Notes: generated from the sequence alone by a model not told the origin. A stretch of 64,000 nucleotides of DNA from Hymenobacter sp. BT559 (GCF_016427535.1 NZ_JAELXV010000003.1:496001-560000), one strand, 5' to 3'. Positions 25,897-35,874 are shown, counted from the first letter of the stretch. Made by a program: numbers and translations.

Positions 25897-27843
25897 ATGA
25901 TGATTGAACCCGGTCCGCTACTGGCGGCGATAACCTCGCCCGACGACCTTAAAAAGCTAGCCCCTGAGCAATTAGTGCAGGTTAGCGCTGAGCTGCGCGA
26001 GTTTATTATCGACACGGTAAGCATCTACGGTGGGCACTTCGGCGCCTCCCTAGGGGTGGTCGAGCTAACGGTAGCTCTGCACTACGTTTTTAATACTCCC
26101 TACGACCAACTGGTGTGGGACGTGGGCCACCAGGCCTACGGCCATAAAATATTGACTGGCCGGCGCGACCGCTTTCCTACCAACCGCCGCTACGGTGGCA
26201 TGTCGGGCTTTCCCAAGCGCAGCGAGAGCGAGTACGATGCTTTTGGCGTAGGCCACAGCAGCACCAGCATCGGCGCCGCCCTAGGTATGTCGGTGGCCTC
26301 CGATTATAAGAAAGAGTTCGACCGCCAGCATATTGCCGTTATCGGCGATGGCTCCATGACGGCCGGCATGAGCTTCGAGGCACTCAATCAAGCCGGCGCG
26401 CTCAACAATAACATGATTGTCGTGCTCAACGACAATTGCATGAGCATCGACCCTAACGTGGGCGCGCTCAAGGAGTACCTGACCGACATCACCACCTCGC
26501 GCACCTATAATAAAGTGCGCGACGAGCTGTGGAATGTGCTCGGCAAGCTTTCCAAGTTCGGGCCCAACCCGCAGCAGATTGCTCGCAAGGTAGAAGCCGC
26601 TATGAAGGCGACCCTACTTAAGCAGAGCAACCTGTTTGAGGCGCTAAATTTTCGGTACTTCGGTCCCGTTGATGGCCACGATGTGCAACACCTAGCAGCA
26701 GTATTCAACGACCTAAAGAGCATTCCTGGCCCTAAGCTGCTGCACTGCGTCACGGTGAAGGGTAAAGGCTACGCGCTGGCCGAAAAAGACCAGACCCTGT
26801 GGCACGCGCCGGGCCTGTTTGATAAAATCACGGGCGAGATTTTTACCAAAATTCCCGACAAGCCACAGCCGCCCAAGTACCAAGACGTATTCGGCCACAC
26901 CTTGCTGGAGCTAGCTCAAGCCAATGATAAAATCATGGGCGTGACGCCAGCCATGCCCAGCGGCTCGTCGCTGAACATCATGATGGCGGCCATGCCCGAC
27001 CGGGCTTTCGACGTAGGCATAGCCGAGCAGCATGCTGTAACCTTCTCAGCTGGCATGGCTACGCAGGGCCTGGTGCCGTTCTGCAACATCTACTCTTCGT
27101 TTATGCAGCGTGGTTACGACCAGGTAGTCCACGATGTAGCCCTTCAAAACCTGCACGTTGTGTTCTGCCTCGACCGGGCCGGCTTTGCCGGTGCCGATGG
27201 CCCCACGCACCACGGCTGCTATGACCTAGCCTACATGCGCTGTATCCCGAACATTGTAATAGCAGCGCCCATGAACGAGCAGGAGTTGCGCAACCTCATG
27301 TACACCGCGCAGCTGCCCGAAAATGCCGGGCCGTTCAGTATCCGCTACCCCCGCGGCGAAGGCGTGATGCCCGAGTGGCGCACCCCCTTGCAGCGCATAG
27401 CCATTGGTACTGGCCGCGTGGTGCGCGAAGGCGAAGCTGGTGGAGTAGCCATTCTCAGCATCGGCCATATCGGTAACTATGCTGTGCAAGCCACCACCGC
27501 GCTAGCTGCTGAAGGTCTTGAAGTAGGCCACTACGACATGCGCTTTTGCAAGCCGCTTGATGAAGAAATGCTATTGTCTATCGCTCGCCGCTATCGCGCC
27601 ATTGTAACGGTTGAGGATGGCTGTTTGCAAGGTGGCTTTGGCTCAGCTGTACTAGAGTTCCTGGCCGACCAGGGCCAGCACCTTGCAGTGCGCCGCCTAG
27701 GTATCCCCGACCGGGTAGTTGAGCACGGCACGCAAGACCAACTCTATAAAGAATGTGGCTTCGATGCCGCAGGTATTGCAACCGCCGTGCGCGAGCTGAG
27801 TAGTAAAACTTCAGTTGCGATACGGGAAACGGTTATAGGCTGA
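25897..27843 (+). CDS. dxs: 1-deoxy-D-xylulose-5-phosphate synthase
   Basis: A 648-residue thiamine-diphosphate enzyme that condenses pyruvate and glyceraldehyde 3-phosphate, the first step of the non-mevalonate isoprenoid pathway. Visible elements: YGGHFGASLGVVELTVALHY, DVGHQAYGHKILTGRRD, GHSSTSIGAALGM, the ThDP motif GDGSMTAGMSFEALNQAG with downstream NDNCMSI, the pyrimidine domain (DVGIAEQHAVTFSAGMA) with GADGPTHHG, and the transketolase C domain with VTVEDGCLQGGFGSAVLE. Length is typical. A second ATG one codon in is equivalent. A perfect hairpin terminator lies beyond the stop. Confidence 0.96.
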   Translation: MMIEPGPLLAAITSPDDLKKLAPEQLVQVSAELREFIIDTVSIYGGHFGASLGVVELTVALHYVFNTPYDQLVWDVGHQAYGHKILTGRRDRFPTNRRYGGMSGFPKRSESEYDAFGVGHSSTSIGAALGMSVASDYKKEFDRQHIAVIGDGSMTAGMSFEALNQAGALNNNMIVVLNDNCMSIDPNVGALKEYLTDITTSRTYNKVRDELWNVLGKLSKFGPNPQQIARKVEAAMKATLLKQSNLFEALNFRYFGPVDGHDVQHLAAVFNDLKSIPGPKLLHCVTVKGKGYALAEKDQTLWHAPGLFDKITGEIFTKIPDKPQPPKYQDVFGHTLLELAQANDKIMGVTPAMPSGSSLNIMMAAMPDRAFDVGIAEQHAVTFSAGMATQGLVPFCNIYSSFMQRGYDQVVHDVALQNLHVVFCLDRAGFAGADGPTHHGCYDLAYMRCIPNIVIAAPMNEQELRNLMYTAQLPENAGPFSIRYPRGEGVMPEWRTPLQRIAIGTGRVVREGEAGGVAILSIGHIGNYAVQATTALAAEGLEVGHYDMRFCKPLDEEMLLSIARRYRAIVTVEDGCLQGGFGSAVLEFLADQGQHLAVRRLGIPDRVVEHGTQDQLYKECGFDAAGIATAVRELSSKTSVAIRETVIG

Positions 27844-27933
27844 GGAATAGCTTAAAAAAAGTGTAACAGTACAGGTGCTATTTAGCTGATGCATAAGCTA
27901 TTTTAATGCTACGATACGAATTTTAATAATTAG

Positions 27934-28015
27934 ATAAGCAATATCCATTAACGTAAAACGGGCCCTAGTACCAATCGGTACTAGGGCCCGTTTTACGTTA
28001 ATGGATATTGCTTAT
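27934..28015. terminator. Bidirectional terminator with a perfect 39-bp stem
   Basis: Arms 27934-27972 and 27977-28015 are perfectly complementary over 39 nt with the loop AATC. The stem holds ACGGGCCCTAGTACC at its top and is AT-rich at its base. It separates dxs from the convergent type IX substrate gene. Both its length and lack of any mismatch are exceptional for a terminator. Confidence 0.85.
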
Positions 28016-28040
28016 TGGTACACTAATCAAGAAAAAAGAA

Positions 28041-31000
28041 TCATTTACCTGAATAAGATACTTTGGTGCTAGCAGACCAGTTTTGGCATTGTAACTGTAA
28101 GTAGTAAACTCCCGCTACCTTCAGTATTTGTGAGAAGTCTAGGCTTAGTTCCGAAGATGGTTCGGCTAAGAAAATACTCTTAGACAGTAATGCGTTTCCA
28201 GTAACTGAGGTCAGCTTTACTTGTACATCCCCTTGCACCGCTGTGGGCAAAACCCAGTGAATTTTACCGTCGGCAGTGGGATTAGGATAAACAGCTGATT
28301 TAGCTACTACAGCTTCTTCTGCTAGGCTAAACGAGGTAGCGCTAGCTGCTAATACTTTACTTGCTGTGTTTATCGTACTTACTGTTCCACTTACTACCTG
28401 TAGGGCCGCTACAGTAGGATAATCGAGACCTCCATCACTAGGCAGAGAACTGAAGCCAATGGACAATACACCATCGCTAACAGTAGTAGTAAATTTCTCT
28501 ATGCGCGCTGCGTTGGCGCCTGCCTTAGCAAAAATGTCATAATTGTCAAGAACTTTCTTACCTTCTATTGTTACGTCGAACTGCCTTCTGCGAGCCGCAG
28601 TCCACTGAGTTTCAGCGAAGTGTAGGATAACAGTATAAGTGCCTTTAGGTACCGATAAATTGTAGCTGAGTACTCGGCTATCCGAGCGTCGTTCCGTTTG
28701 GTAGAGGGCAACATCGACTGTATTAGCGATGGCTGAGGTAGTGCTTGCAGTTCTGTTGATAGAGGAAGAATAGAAATTATCTGCTTGAAACACCCCTTGG
28801 GAGGTGGCTAGCTGATTACCCCCAGCGTTGATTTGATATAGTGCTGTAGTAACAGGAGCGCTCTTTGTGATATCGGTAATGGTGAACGTAGTAGTAAGTG
28901 TTGAGCCAGCTGTGCCGGTGCCTGCACTTGCCGTATAAGGTGTAGCTTTAACTGTATAATTACCAGCTGTGATAGCTTGCCAGGGCACATAGGAGCCGTT
29001 GTTATCTCCAAACATAGTATAGGGAGCTGTATTGTCGGTGGTTCCAAGCTGCCGCGCGCCAGTTAGGCTAAATGATACACTCCCAACGGTAGTAGAGCTA
29101 GCATTAGCTCGGATGCTTAGATTGCGCGTTGGCAGCGCTGGGAGATTAATGGTTTCACCGTCAACCAGCTGCTTAATATCCTGTCCGTTATCAGCATTAA
29201 CTAGTACAAAGTTAGTAAGCTGTGGTGCTGCTACTGTTGCAAGCTGACTAGCAGGTAGGATGGTAGTAGCTACTGGGTCGTTATCTAAGAAGATAGCCTG
29301 TACTGTTCCACCCTGGCCGTTCTTATTATCTATTGTCAAACTGACATCACCCTTAAAGCGAAATTGGATAATGTGGTTTTTGCCAAGGTCTTCCTTAATA
29401 ATGTACGTAGCTGCTGGGCTCGTTTTGCCTTTTGGAGTGAGAACAACCCGACAGTCGCGAGCTTCATCGAAGCGTACCGGGCAAAACGCCGTGAGATAGT
29501 GCCAGTTATTATCGTTTACAGTAATGTCAAGGCGGCCGGCAGGGTTGCTATAGAGACTATAGTCGGAGCCAGCCACTCCATCAACTTTGAACGTGAGTTT
29601 GACATAATTATCGTTGCGCCAGCCGGTGGTACTTTTTGTTACCGTAGTAGTGCTGGGTAGATTGGCTTTGTCAAAGCCTACTAACTTATCCGGGATTGTC
29701 ACACCACCCCAGTTATAGATAACATAACCACCGCTGCCTACGGCATCTAGCTGCAGTTTATCTGCACTGTAGCGCAAAGGCTGCATCACCTGAAGTGCAG
29801 GTTTGCCATTAGTTGTAGCAGCTGAGTTGACGTTTAGCTCAGTGTAGTTACTAGTGGTGGCACCGGCCAAGTGGACTACTACGGCTGGGTCGTAGGGGGT
29901 AGCGGCTATCTCATCAGAACTTGCACTAGTGCCATTAGTCTGTTTAGCATCCACTATCAGGTAATAGTTCGTGTCGTTGAGCAGGCCTCCTAAGGTATAG
30001 TTAGTAGTTGTAAGGCCTGAAGCGGCTGTTATATAGGGTCCACCTGGCGTCCGCGAATAACGCACAGTGTAACTACTGGCTCCAGCTACCGCCGACCAGC
30101 CAATCTGGAGTTGTGCATTATTAGGCGTTGCTGATACTTGAGTAGGAAAAGCGGTAGCTGTGGATATTAGAGTGATAGTGCTATTGAGAGTGCCGCTACC
30201 TATAGCTTCCTGTATCGAGTTGGTGCCTACTAGATGCCAACGAATGGGGCCATGTCCGCCTTCATCATTACTCCAGAGATACGTCTCGCCGTTTTGAGTA
30301 AGTAGAGTAGGAGAAAGGCCATTGCCTGCTGAGCCAGCTAGTACTCCTTCACTAGCGAAGCGCCCTACAGTAGTCTCGCCAAATTGGCCTACCACCAAGC
30401 CGTTGTCATAAAAATGCATCCATTGGCTGGCCTGAGCACCGCCCCAAAACTCACCATGGTAACCATACACAATATTGCGTCCTGCTGCAGTGACGATATT
30501 GCCCCCATACGCGACATTGTTACCAATGTCATAGCTTCCCTTACCATCTAGTGCGCCAGTAGGTGAGGCTCTCCACAACCATGCTGTACTACCTGGCTTA
30601 ATAGCCCCTAGGTGGTAATTGTCATTTTTTGAGTTGTCAAAAGAAATAACTAAGCCGTTAGAAGTAAGCGGCGTGCGTACCCCGCCTGCGCCGCCGGGTC
30701 GGGGATATGGGTCCTTATTAGCTGTTGGCGCGCTGGCCAGTGCTGTGAGGCTGCTCCACTGTGGGTTGCCAGTAGCGTCGAAACCTGTAATGGTACGTTT
30801 CTGCCAAGCAGCTGTGCCGTTAGCTGCAGGATTATAAGGTGCCAGTACTAATGAACCATCAGGCTCTAAGGTGGCAGAGCCACTGTCGAAGCCTGTGGTA
30901 GGCTTAATGCCAGTGGGACGCAGTTGGGACCCGGCTAATTCCACTAGCTCAGGGTAGTACATTTTCGGCAAATTTACCATTGCGTACGTTCGCCCATTAG

Positions 31001-32513
31001 CTAGCGTTGTTACTTGCTGTAGGCCCTGTCCAAAGCCTAAGTATTTGTTATCGAGACCTACGCGCCAGTTGCGCACTAAGGTCCATGATTCACCAATAGG
31101 TCGGCTGTAGTCTACCTGAAATTCTAGGAACTCGCTAAATACACGCGTTGGATTATTGGCATCAACCGCTGCTGCATAGGTATGAGCCTGATACATAATC
31201 TGGTTGATGTATGCTCGCGAAGCTGAGAAATGTAGGCAGCGGTTGTTGCCTGGGTCACCTACCCAGAAAGAGTGGTCGGGTGCTATCGTCAAAAAGGTAG
31301 TTTCCCCTACGCTAGACTGATTAAACCAAAGCTTGTCATTGCGTACCTCGTTACCATTTGCTAGATAGCCACCTTGTTGCCCATACGTCCACTGTGGATT
31401 ACCACTGCGATTGTAAGCTTTCACTTGCTGGCTGGTTCCTCCGTCAGCCACCAATACCAAGTCATCGCTGGTCGGGTCAGTGGCTAGTGCTAAAGGATTC
31501 ACAAAGCCTGTGATGGTAGTAGCAACAGTAGGTGAAGTATCTAGGTTAGTATAGCGAACAACATTGCTACCCGTTACAGCCCACAAGTCACCATTCGGCG
31601 CCATGCTGAGCGAACCTGGCTTATTGACCAAGATAGTACGCAAGAGATTGCCTTTTATCTTATCAAAGAGACGGATGACATTTTGCCCACGATGAGCTAC
31701 CGCCAAGATATTGCCGTTCTTTTGGACTGCTAAACCGGTGGCTGCGTTGGAAAGAACTGTAAAACCTACGCTAGCTAGTGTATTGCTAACTTGGTCTAGG
31801 TCAATAACACTAGCATAAGTTTGATTAGGGTAATTTCCATTAAGTCGCAGCGTCTGACCAGCTTGAAATGAAAATTCTTGGTTGTCACGCACTTTTAATG
31901 CATAGACAAAGGAGGTAGTACCGCCTGTATTTACGCCGCCCTCATTGTTGGCCATATATACGTTGGTACCATCTGTGTCGAGTAAGCTGAAGGCTGTGTA
32001 TCCATCAACGCGGCCAGCATTAGTTGGGTAGGCTGGGTTAGCGTGCGGAAAGCGCCTCATGCTGTATTGTCCTTCGTTGAAACCTGCTACCGTAAGCATG
32101 GATGTGTCGGTAGCTGCCATATCACGGATAGGTAGATAGCCATTATACACGTGCGGTCCTGCTTGAGCCTGCGAGGTGTTACCAATAGCACCTTCCCATA
32201 CATATTGCACATTGTGGTAAATCATCTTTACCTGAAATGGACCGCTCGTAGCTGCATTACCTGCATCGTCCTTCCCATCCCAAGCCACTGTGTGCGTGCC
32301 AGCGTTATAAGACTCGCGACGCCACAAAGTGCGGACTAAACTGCCATCTGCTTTGTAAACACCCGCACTAGTAGTGTATTTCTTATCTAAAGTAAACTTT
32401 ATCGTAGTCTGAGAGCTAGCAGTGGTAGTGTGTAGCGCCAAACCTACCACCGACAGCCAGAAGGGATAGCTAAATAGACGGGAGTACAACCCTGTTTTTT
32501 TAATTATTTTCAT
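28041..32513 (-). CDS. Large secreted multidomain protein with type IX secretion C-terminal domain
   Basis: A 1490-residue protein exported through Sec (signal peptide after MKIIKKTGLYSRLFSYPFW) and then the type IX system. Numbering from this start, it begins with a FlgD-like Ig fold (about 37-105, LVRTLWRRESYNAGTHTVAW), followed by a long beta-propeller-like region, a fibronectin III domain (about 787-870, VSATPNNAQLQIGWSAVAGA), a beta-sandwich stretch, a malectin-like carbohydrate-binding domain (about 1223-1370, YQINAGGNQLATSQGVFQAD) and the sorting domain (last 85 residues, VYPNPTADGKIHW). It may bind or process surface glycan. It lies directly downstream of the polysaccharide locus. No catalytic motif was recognised. 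Confidence 0.85.
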   Translation of the reverse strand: MKIIKKTGLYSRLFSYPFWLSVVGLALHTTTASSQTTIKFTLDKKYTTSAGVYKADGSLVRTLWRRESYNAGTHTVAWDGKDDAGNAATSGPFQVKMIYHNVQYVWEGAIGNTSQAQAGPHVYNGYLPIRDMAATDTSMLTVAGFNEGQYSMRRFPHANPAYPTNAGRVDGYTAFSLLDTDGTNVYMANNEGGVNTGGTTSFVYALKVRDNQEFSFQAGQTLRLNGNYPNQTYASVIDLDQVSNTLASVGFTVLSNAATGLAVQKNGNILAVAHRGQNVIRLFDKIKGNLLRTILVNKPGSLSMAPNGDLWAVTGSNVVRYTNLDTSPTVATTITGFVNPLALATDPTSDDLVLVADGGTSQQVKAYNRSGNPQWTYGQQGGYLANGNEVRNDKLWFNQSSVGETTFLTIAPDHSFWVGDPGNNRCLHFSASRAYINQIMYQAHTYAAAVDANNPTRVFSEFLEFQVDYSRPIGESWTLVRNWRVGLDNKYLGFGQGLQQVTTLANGRTYAMVNLPKMYYPELVELAGSQLRPTGIKPTTGFDSGSATLEPDGSLVLAPYNPAANGTAAWQKRTITGFDATGNPQWSSLTALASAPTANKDPYPRPGGAGGVRTPLTSNGLVISFDNSKNDNYHLGAIKPGSTAWLWRASPTGALDGKGSYDIGNNVAYGGNIVTAAGRNIVYGYHGEFWGGAQASQWMHFYDNGLVVGQFGETTVGRFASEGVLAGSAGNGLSPTLLTQNGETYLWSNDEGGHGPIRWHLVGTNSIQEAIGSGTLNSTITLISTATAFPTQVSATPNNAQLQIGWSAVAGASSYTVRYSRTPGGPYITAASGLTTTNYTLGGLLNDTNYYLIVDAKQTNGTSASSDEIAATPYDPAVVVHLAGATTSNYTELNVNSAATTNGKPALQVMQPLRYSADKLQLDAVGSGGYVIYNWGGVTIPDKLVGFDKANLPSTTTVTKSTTGWRNDNYVKLTFKVDGVAGSDYSLYSNPAGRLDITVNDNNWHYLTAFCPVRFDEARDCRVVLTPKGKTSPAATYIIKEDLGKNHIIQFRFKGDVSLTIDNKNGQGGTVQAIFLDNDPVATTILPASQLATVAAPQLTNFVLVNADNGQDIKQLVDGETINLPALPTRNLSIRANASSTTVGSVSFSLTGARQLGTTDNTAPYTMFGDNNGSYVPWQAITAGNYTVKATPYTASAGTGTAGSTLTTTFTITDITKSAPVTTALYQINAGGNQLATSQGVFQADNFYSSSINRTASTTSAIANTVDVALYQTERRSDSRVLSYNLSVPKGTYTVILHFAETQWTAARRRQFDVTIEGKKVLDNYDIFAKAGANAARIEKFTTTVSDGVLSIGFSSLPSDGGLDYPTVAALQVVSGTVSTINTASKVLAASATSFSLAEEAVVAKSAVYPNPTADGKIHWVLPTAVQGDVQVKLTSVTGNALLSKSIFLAEPSSELSLDFSQILKVAGVYYLQLQCQNWSASTKVSYSGK

Positions 32514-32536
32514 ATAGGCAGTATGGTTAATCAGCA

Positions 32537-32544
32537 CAAATCTA
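32537..32544 (-). promoter_or_regulatory. Candidate -7 box for type IX substrate gene
   Basis: On the minus strand TAGATTTG matches TAnnTTTG and lies 24 bp upstream of the ATG at 32513. This supports that start over the upstream ATG at 32537, which would overlap the box. No upstream TTTG is seen at the right spacing. Confidence 0.4.
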
Positions 32545-32770
32545 ATCCGATAAATAGAATTTTAAAAGCCATAAGGTTAAAAAAGGGTCAGATTAATTGT
32601 ATATTACCAATAAATAGATAGAAAGATATTAATTTTTATATATTTCATAGCATAGGATTTTTATTATGGCTTATTGTTTAATTTAGGCGTTTAATCTGCA
32701 CCCCTAATAATTTTCATGTGGGTATCTGTAATTAGTGATATTATTAACTCAATCGGGGAGGATAGGCACT

Positions 32771-32816
32771 AAAAAAACGCCCATGAATGAGTTGTATACA
32801 TTCAAGGGCGTTCTTT
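32771..32816 (-). terminator. Terminator of the polysaccharide operon
   Basis: GAACGCCCTTGAATG pairs with CATTCATGGGCGTT, with two mismatches, followed on the minus strand by seven T. It lies about 120 bp past the epimerase stop. Confidence 0.8.
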
Positions 32817-32934
32817 AAAAAGAATTTGCGGTCTTTTATTTATAAAGCTGTAGTAGGCTTATTAATAACTAGCAGTTCGGTACAGGCACAGTCAAAAACT
32901 ATATTAGAAATTGACTGTCCAGTTAAGTAACTGC

Positions 32935-33993
32935 TTAGCTAATCTTAGTGCGAGTGAGCCACGATTCGTAGATTTCCTCGAAGGTGGTACGCAGATTTTT
33001 GGTAATATCCCAGTTGGGATAGTGCTCTTTCATCTTTTGCAGGTCCGAGATATAGCAGATGTGGTCGCCGGCGCGGTTTTGGTCCACATAATCGTATTTC
33101 ATCTCCTTGCCCGATATCTCGCTGATAAGCTTAAAAGCTTCCAGAATGGAAATCGAGTTGTCGCGGCCGCCCCCAATATTATACACCTCACCTACGCGCG
33201 GATTGTTGATAAACTCCTCCATAAAGCTAACTACATCGTGTGAGTGAATATTATCGCGTACTTGCTTACCCTTGTAGCCAAACACAGTGTACTTGCGCTC
33301 TTCTAGGTTGCACTTGATAAGGTAGCTTAAGAAGCCGTGGAGCTCTACACCTGAATGGTTGGGGCCAGTGAGACAGCCGCCGCGTAGGCAGCAGGTCGGG
33401 ATATTGAAATAGCGGCCGTATTCCTGCACCATTACATCGGCTGCTACCTTAGAGGCACCAAAGATGGAGTGCTTCGACTGGTCGATGCTAAACGACTCCT
33501 TAATACCGTCGTAATAGTTAGCATCGGCAAAATCCCAGCGGGTTTCTTGCTCTACCAAGTTCAGACGGTTAGGTGCGTCGCCGTACACTTTATTGGTTGA
33601 CATGTGCACGAACGTCGACTCGGGGCAGTGGCGGCGTGTAGCCTCTAGTAGGTTGAGCGTGCCTACAGCATTCACATCGAAATCGTCAAAAGGACGGCTG
33701 GCCGCTAGGTCGTGGCTAGGCTGGGCGGCCGTGTGCACGATAGCATCGGGGCGCAAATCGCCAATGCTATCGAGCACTGCTTGGCGGTCACGAATATCTA
33801 GTTCAATATGATTGAAATTCTGGTAGTCTGACAACAGACGCAACTGATTCCAACGAGTGTCGCCGTTGGGCCCGAAGAAGTCGGCGCGCATATTGTTGTC
33901 AATGCCGTATACCTGCCAGCCGTTCTGGCAGTATTTGCGCACTACCTCGCTCCCGATAAGACCACTAGAGCCCGTAACTAAGATTTTTTTCAT
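32935..33993 (-). CDS. NAD-dependent sugar-nucleotide epimerase/dehydratase, CDP-tyvelose 2-epimerase-like
   Basis: A 352-residue extended SDR protein. The Rossmann motif GSSGLIGSE is at residues 8-16, followed by [22 protein letters not shown] and [12 protein letters not shown]. The blocks [20 protein letters not shown] and [11 protein letters not shown] resemble tyvelose 2-epimerases. The position of the usual YxxxK catalytic pair reads FGASK, with Phe for Tyr. No CDP-glucose dehydratase genes are in the window, so the true substrate may be another nucleotide sugar. It is the last gene of the polysaccharide operon, 9 bp after the preceding glycosyltransferase gene. Confidence 0.82.
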   Translation of the reverse strand: MKKILVTGSSGLIGSEVVRKYCQNGWQVYGIDNNMRADFFGPNGDTRWNQLRLLSDYQNFNHIELDIRDRQAVLDSIGDLRPDAIVHTAAQPSHDLAASRPFDDFDVNAVGTLNLLEATRRHCPESTFVHMSTNKVYGDAPNRLNLVEQETRWDFADANYYDGIKESFSIDQSKHSIFGASKVAADVMVQEYGRYFNIPTCCLRGGCLTGPNHSGVELHGFLSYLIKCNLEERKYTVFGYKGKQVRDNIHSHDVVSFMEEFINNPRVGEVYNIGGGRDNSISILEAFKLISEISGKEMKYDYVDQNRAGDHICYISDLQKMKEHYPNWDITKNLRTTFEEIYESWLTRTKIS

Positions 33994-34002
33994 GAGTAAA
34001 AA

Positions 34003-35265
34003 CTATGAGGCTACAACCTCTTGGTTGGTAGATATTTTTAGGTTTGCTTGTAAGCGTTCGAGTTGGTTGAATACATCCTGCAGCACTGGCTGCCGGTCGT
34101 ACTGCTGCACAAAGCGGTAGGCGTTGTTTTTGTAATTATCAAAAGCTGGTGTGTCGCGCAGGTAGTGGTGTAACAACTGCTCCATATGGTCGATATCCCC
34201 AAAGTCGGCCGAAAGACCTACCTTGTTGCTATTAATTACCCGGTAGATTTCGGATTCTTTATCCGCAGATACCATGATGAGTTTCTGCTTAGCCATGATA
34301 CCGAGCAGCTTTGATGGGAAATACACATCACCAGAATCTTTTTTCTGGGATAAAAACACAATGTCAGCGTCGGTAAGAAAATGGAAGTAGTCTTCCTGCG
34401 ATAGGAAGTCAATAAAATCGAGGTTCTTTACTTGTTGTTGCTGTGCATAGCGCTTCAAGTTATCAATGTCACCACCTTGGCCAATTATTAAGAATATCAG
34501 GTTAGGCTGGTCTTCAAAACGCTTGCTCAAATCAATTAACACTGACAAGCCCTGCTTAATACCTACATTGCCCGCGTAGCCCACGATAATTTTATCGCGG
34601 TACTGAGGAAACTTCTGCCGAAAAGCCAGTTCTCGGCCTTGCATATTGGCATCAGCCACGCTTATCCAGTTGGGCCACAGATATATTTTATCATCAGAAA
34701 TATCCTTCTGGCGAATGAGGTCCGTCATGGCCGTAGAAATGGAAGCTACCATGTCAGATTTACGGTAGCTGTATTTTTCGAGCGCGCCCATAGTCTCTAC
34801 TATAGGCAGCTTACCTAGCATACCTAAGGATTTGGCCGCGTCCAACTGCAAATCCTGCACATTAATTATCAGCTTGGCCCCCCATATCTTACGGAACAAC
34901 ACGCCCAGTAATCCTAGGTTGATAGGCGTAGTAAAGAGGACGATAGCATCGTGCTTGCCGGCCCGCAGAAAATTAAAGAAAGCGAAGAGCAGAAACGTAA
35001 TTTCCTGCACCATACGGGTAACAGTAGTTACCTTCTTAGGTACATATAAATATCCTCGCAGCACCTTGATGCCTTTGTAAAAATCGGTGCGAAACAGCTT
35101 GCGTCGGTCCTCGGGGCGCTTTTGCCATTTTGGATACCATGAAAAGCCCGTTACCATCGTTACATCATGTCCCTGCTCGGCTGCATACACAGCAAAGTCA
35201 GTGGCATATAATGCAATGCCACTATGGTCGGGCGCAAAGGTCATACTACTGACTAATAGGCGCAT
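34003..35265 (-). CDS. Glycosyltransferase family 4, WcaI/WbuB-like
   Basis: A 420-residue GT-B fold protein. N-terminal landmark MRLLVSSMTFAPDHSGIALY, then KLIINVQDLQLDAAKSLGML, IVGYAGNVGIKQGLSVLIDL at the start of the donor-binding half, and DVYFPSKLLGIMAKQKLIM in place of the classical EX7E loop. It is close to the WcaI group of colanic-acid enzymes and to WbuB. It should transfer a sugar from a nucleotide donor to the lipid-linked repeat unit at the inner face of the membrane. It sits between the WcaF-like acetyltransferase and the epimerase genes. Confidence 0.85.
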   Translation of the reverse strand: MRLLVSSMTFAPDHSGIALYATDFAVYAAEQGHDVTMVTGFSWYPKWQKRPEDRRKLFRTDFYKGIKVLRGYLYVPKKVTTVTRMVQEITFLLFAFFNFLRAGKHDAIVLFTTPINLGLLGVLFRKIWGAKLIINVQDLQLDAAKSLGMLGKLPIVETMGALEKYSYRKSDMVASISTAMTDLIRQKDISDDKIYLWPNWISVADANMQGRELAFRQKFPQYRDKIIVGYAGNVGIKQGLSVLIDLSKRFEDQPNLIFLIIGQGGDIDNLKRYAQQQQVKNLDFIDFLSQEDYFHFLTDADIVFLSQKKDSGDVYFPSKLLGIMAKQKLIMVSADKESEIYRVINSNKVGLSADFGDIDHMEQLLHHYLRDTPAFDNYKNNAYRFVQQYDRQPVLQDVFNQLERLQANLKISTNQEVVAS

Positions 35266-35304
35266 AAATGCTCGGTAAAATAAGTAAAAGGGAAGAAGAG
35301 ATAA

Positions 35305-35874
35305 CTAGGAGTTAATAACTCGCTCGCGCACGAATTTGGCTGGGTTGCCTGCATAGATACCCCAGGCATTGAGCGAGCGAGTGGCCACCGACCCAACCGT
35401 GAGGATGGCATGCGAAGGACACGTGACGCCGGGACACACCACAGACTGTGCGCCGACCCACACGCCGTCTTCGAGGGTTATAGCACCTAGGCGGTAAGGA
35501 AAGCTGCTGACAGTATAATCGTGGTTGCCAGTAAGCAGCAGTGCTCCTTGCGAAAGTGTGACGTGGCTGCCAATATGCACATCGGCTAGGTTGTCAATCC
35601 ATACTGCCTCGCCCAGCCAGCAATGGTCGCCAATAGTTAGGCGCCATGGGTTTTTTACGCGCACTCGCGGTTTGATAACCAGACCTTTGCCTACGCGTGC
35701 CCCAAACCAACGCAACAGCTGAGTTTTTAGACCGTAAGGCCACGGCAAAGAGCTATCAAAGAAGAAATAGTGTACGGCATACCAAAGCAAGACTTTCCAC
35801 TTCGGGCCTGCCCGGTAGCTGCCCACACTAAAGCGAGAGAGGTCGGTATGAATAATTGGCTGAGTAGGCGTCAT
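35305..35874 (-). CDS. WcaF-like hexapeptide acetyltransferase (colanic-acid type)
   Basis: A 189-residue left-handed beta-helix protein. The N-terminal segment (FFDSSLPWPYGLKTQLLRWF) is followed by hexapeptide turns: GDHCWLGEAVWIDNLADVHI, SHVTLSQGALLLTGNHDYTV and DGVWVGAQSVVCPGVT, then YAGNPAKFVRER. It should acetylate a sugar of the repeat unit from acetyl-CoA. Its ATG overlaps the stop of the upstream GT2 gene (ATGA), so the two are translationally coupled. Confidence 0.87.
   Translation of the reverse strand: MTPTQPIIHTDLSRFSVGSYRAGPKWKVLLWYAVHYFFFDSSLPWPYGLKTQLLRWFGARVGKGLVIKPRVRVKNPWRLTIGDHCWLGEAVWIDNLADVHIGSHVTLSQGALLLTGNHDYTVSSFPYRLGAITLEDGVWVGAQSVVCPGVTCPSHAILTVGSVATRSLNAWGIYAGNPAKFVRERVINS

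Larger units (their letters stand above)
32514..32934. other. AT-rich gap between polysaccharide locus and type IX substrate gene
   Basis: It carries the promoter candidate for the type IX gene, the terminator of the polysaccharide operon, and a weak 8-bp dyad (32888-32918, ACAGTCAA/TTGACTGT). No gene is seen. Confidence 0.5.

Noticed and set aside
32888..32918. Small 8-bp dyad as terminator of the epimerase gene
   Set aside because: No T-run follows; the stronger hairpin at 32771-32816 serves this purpose.
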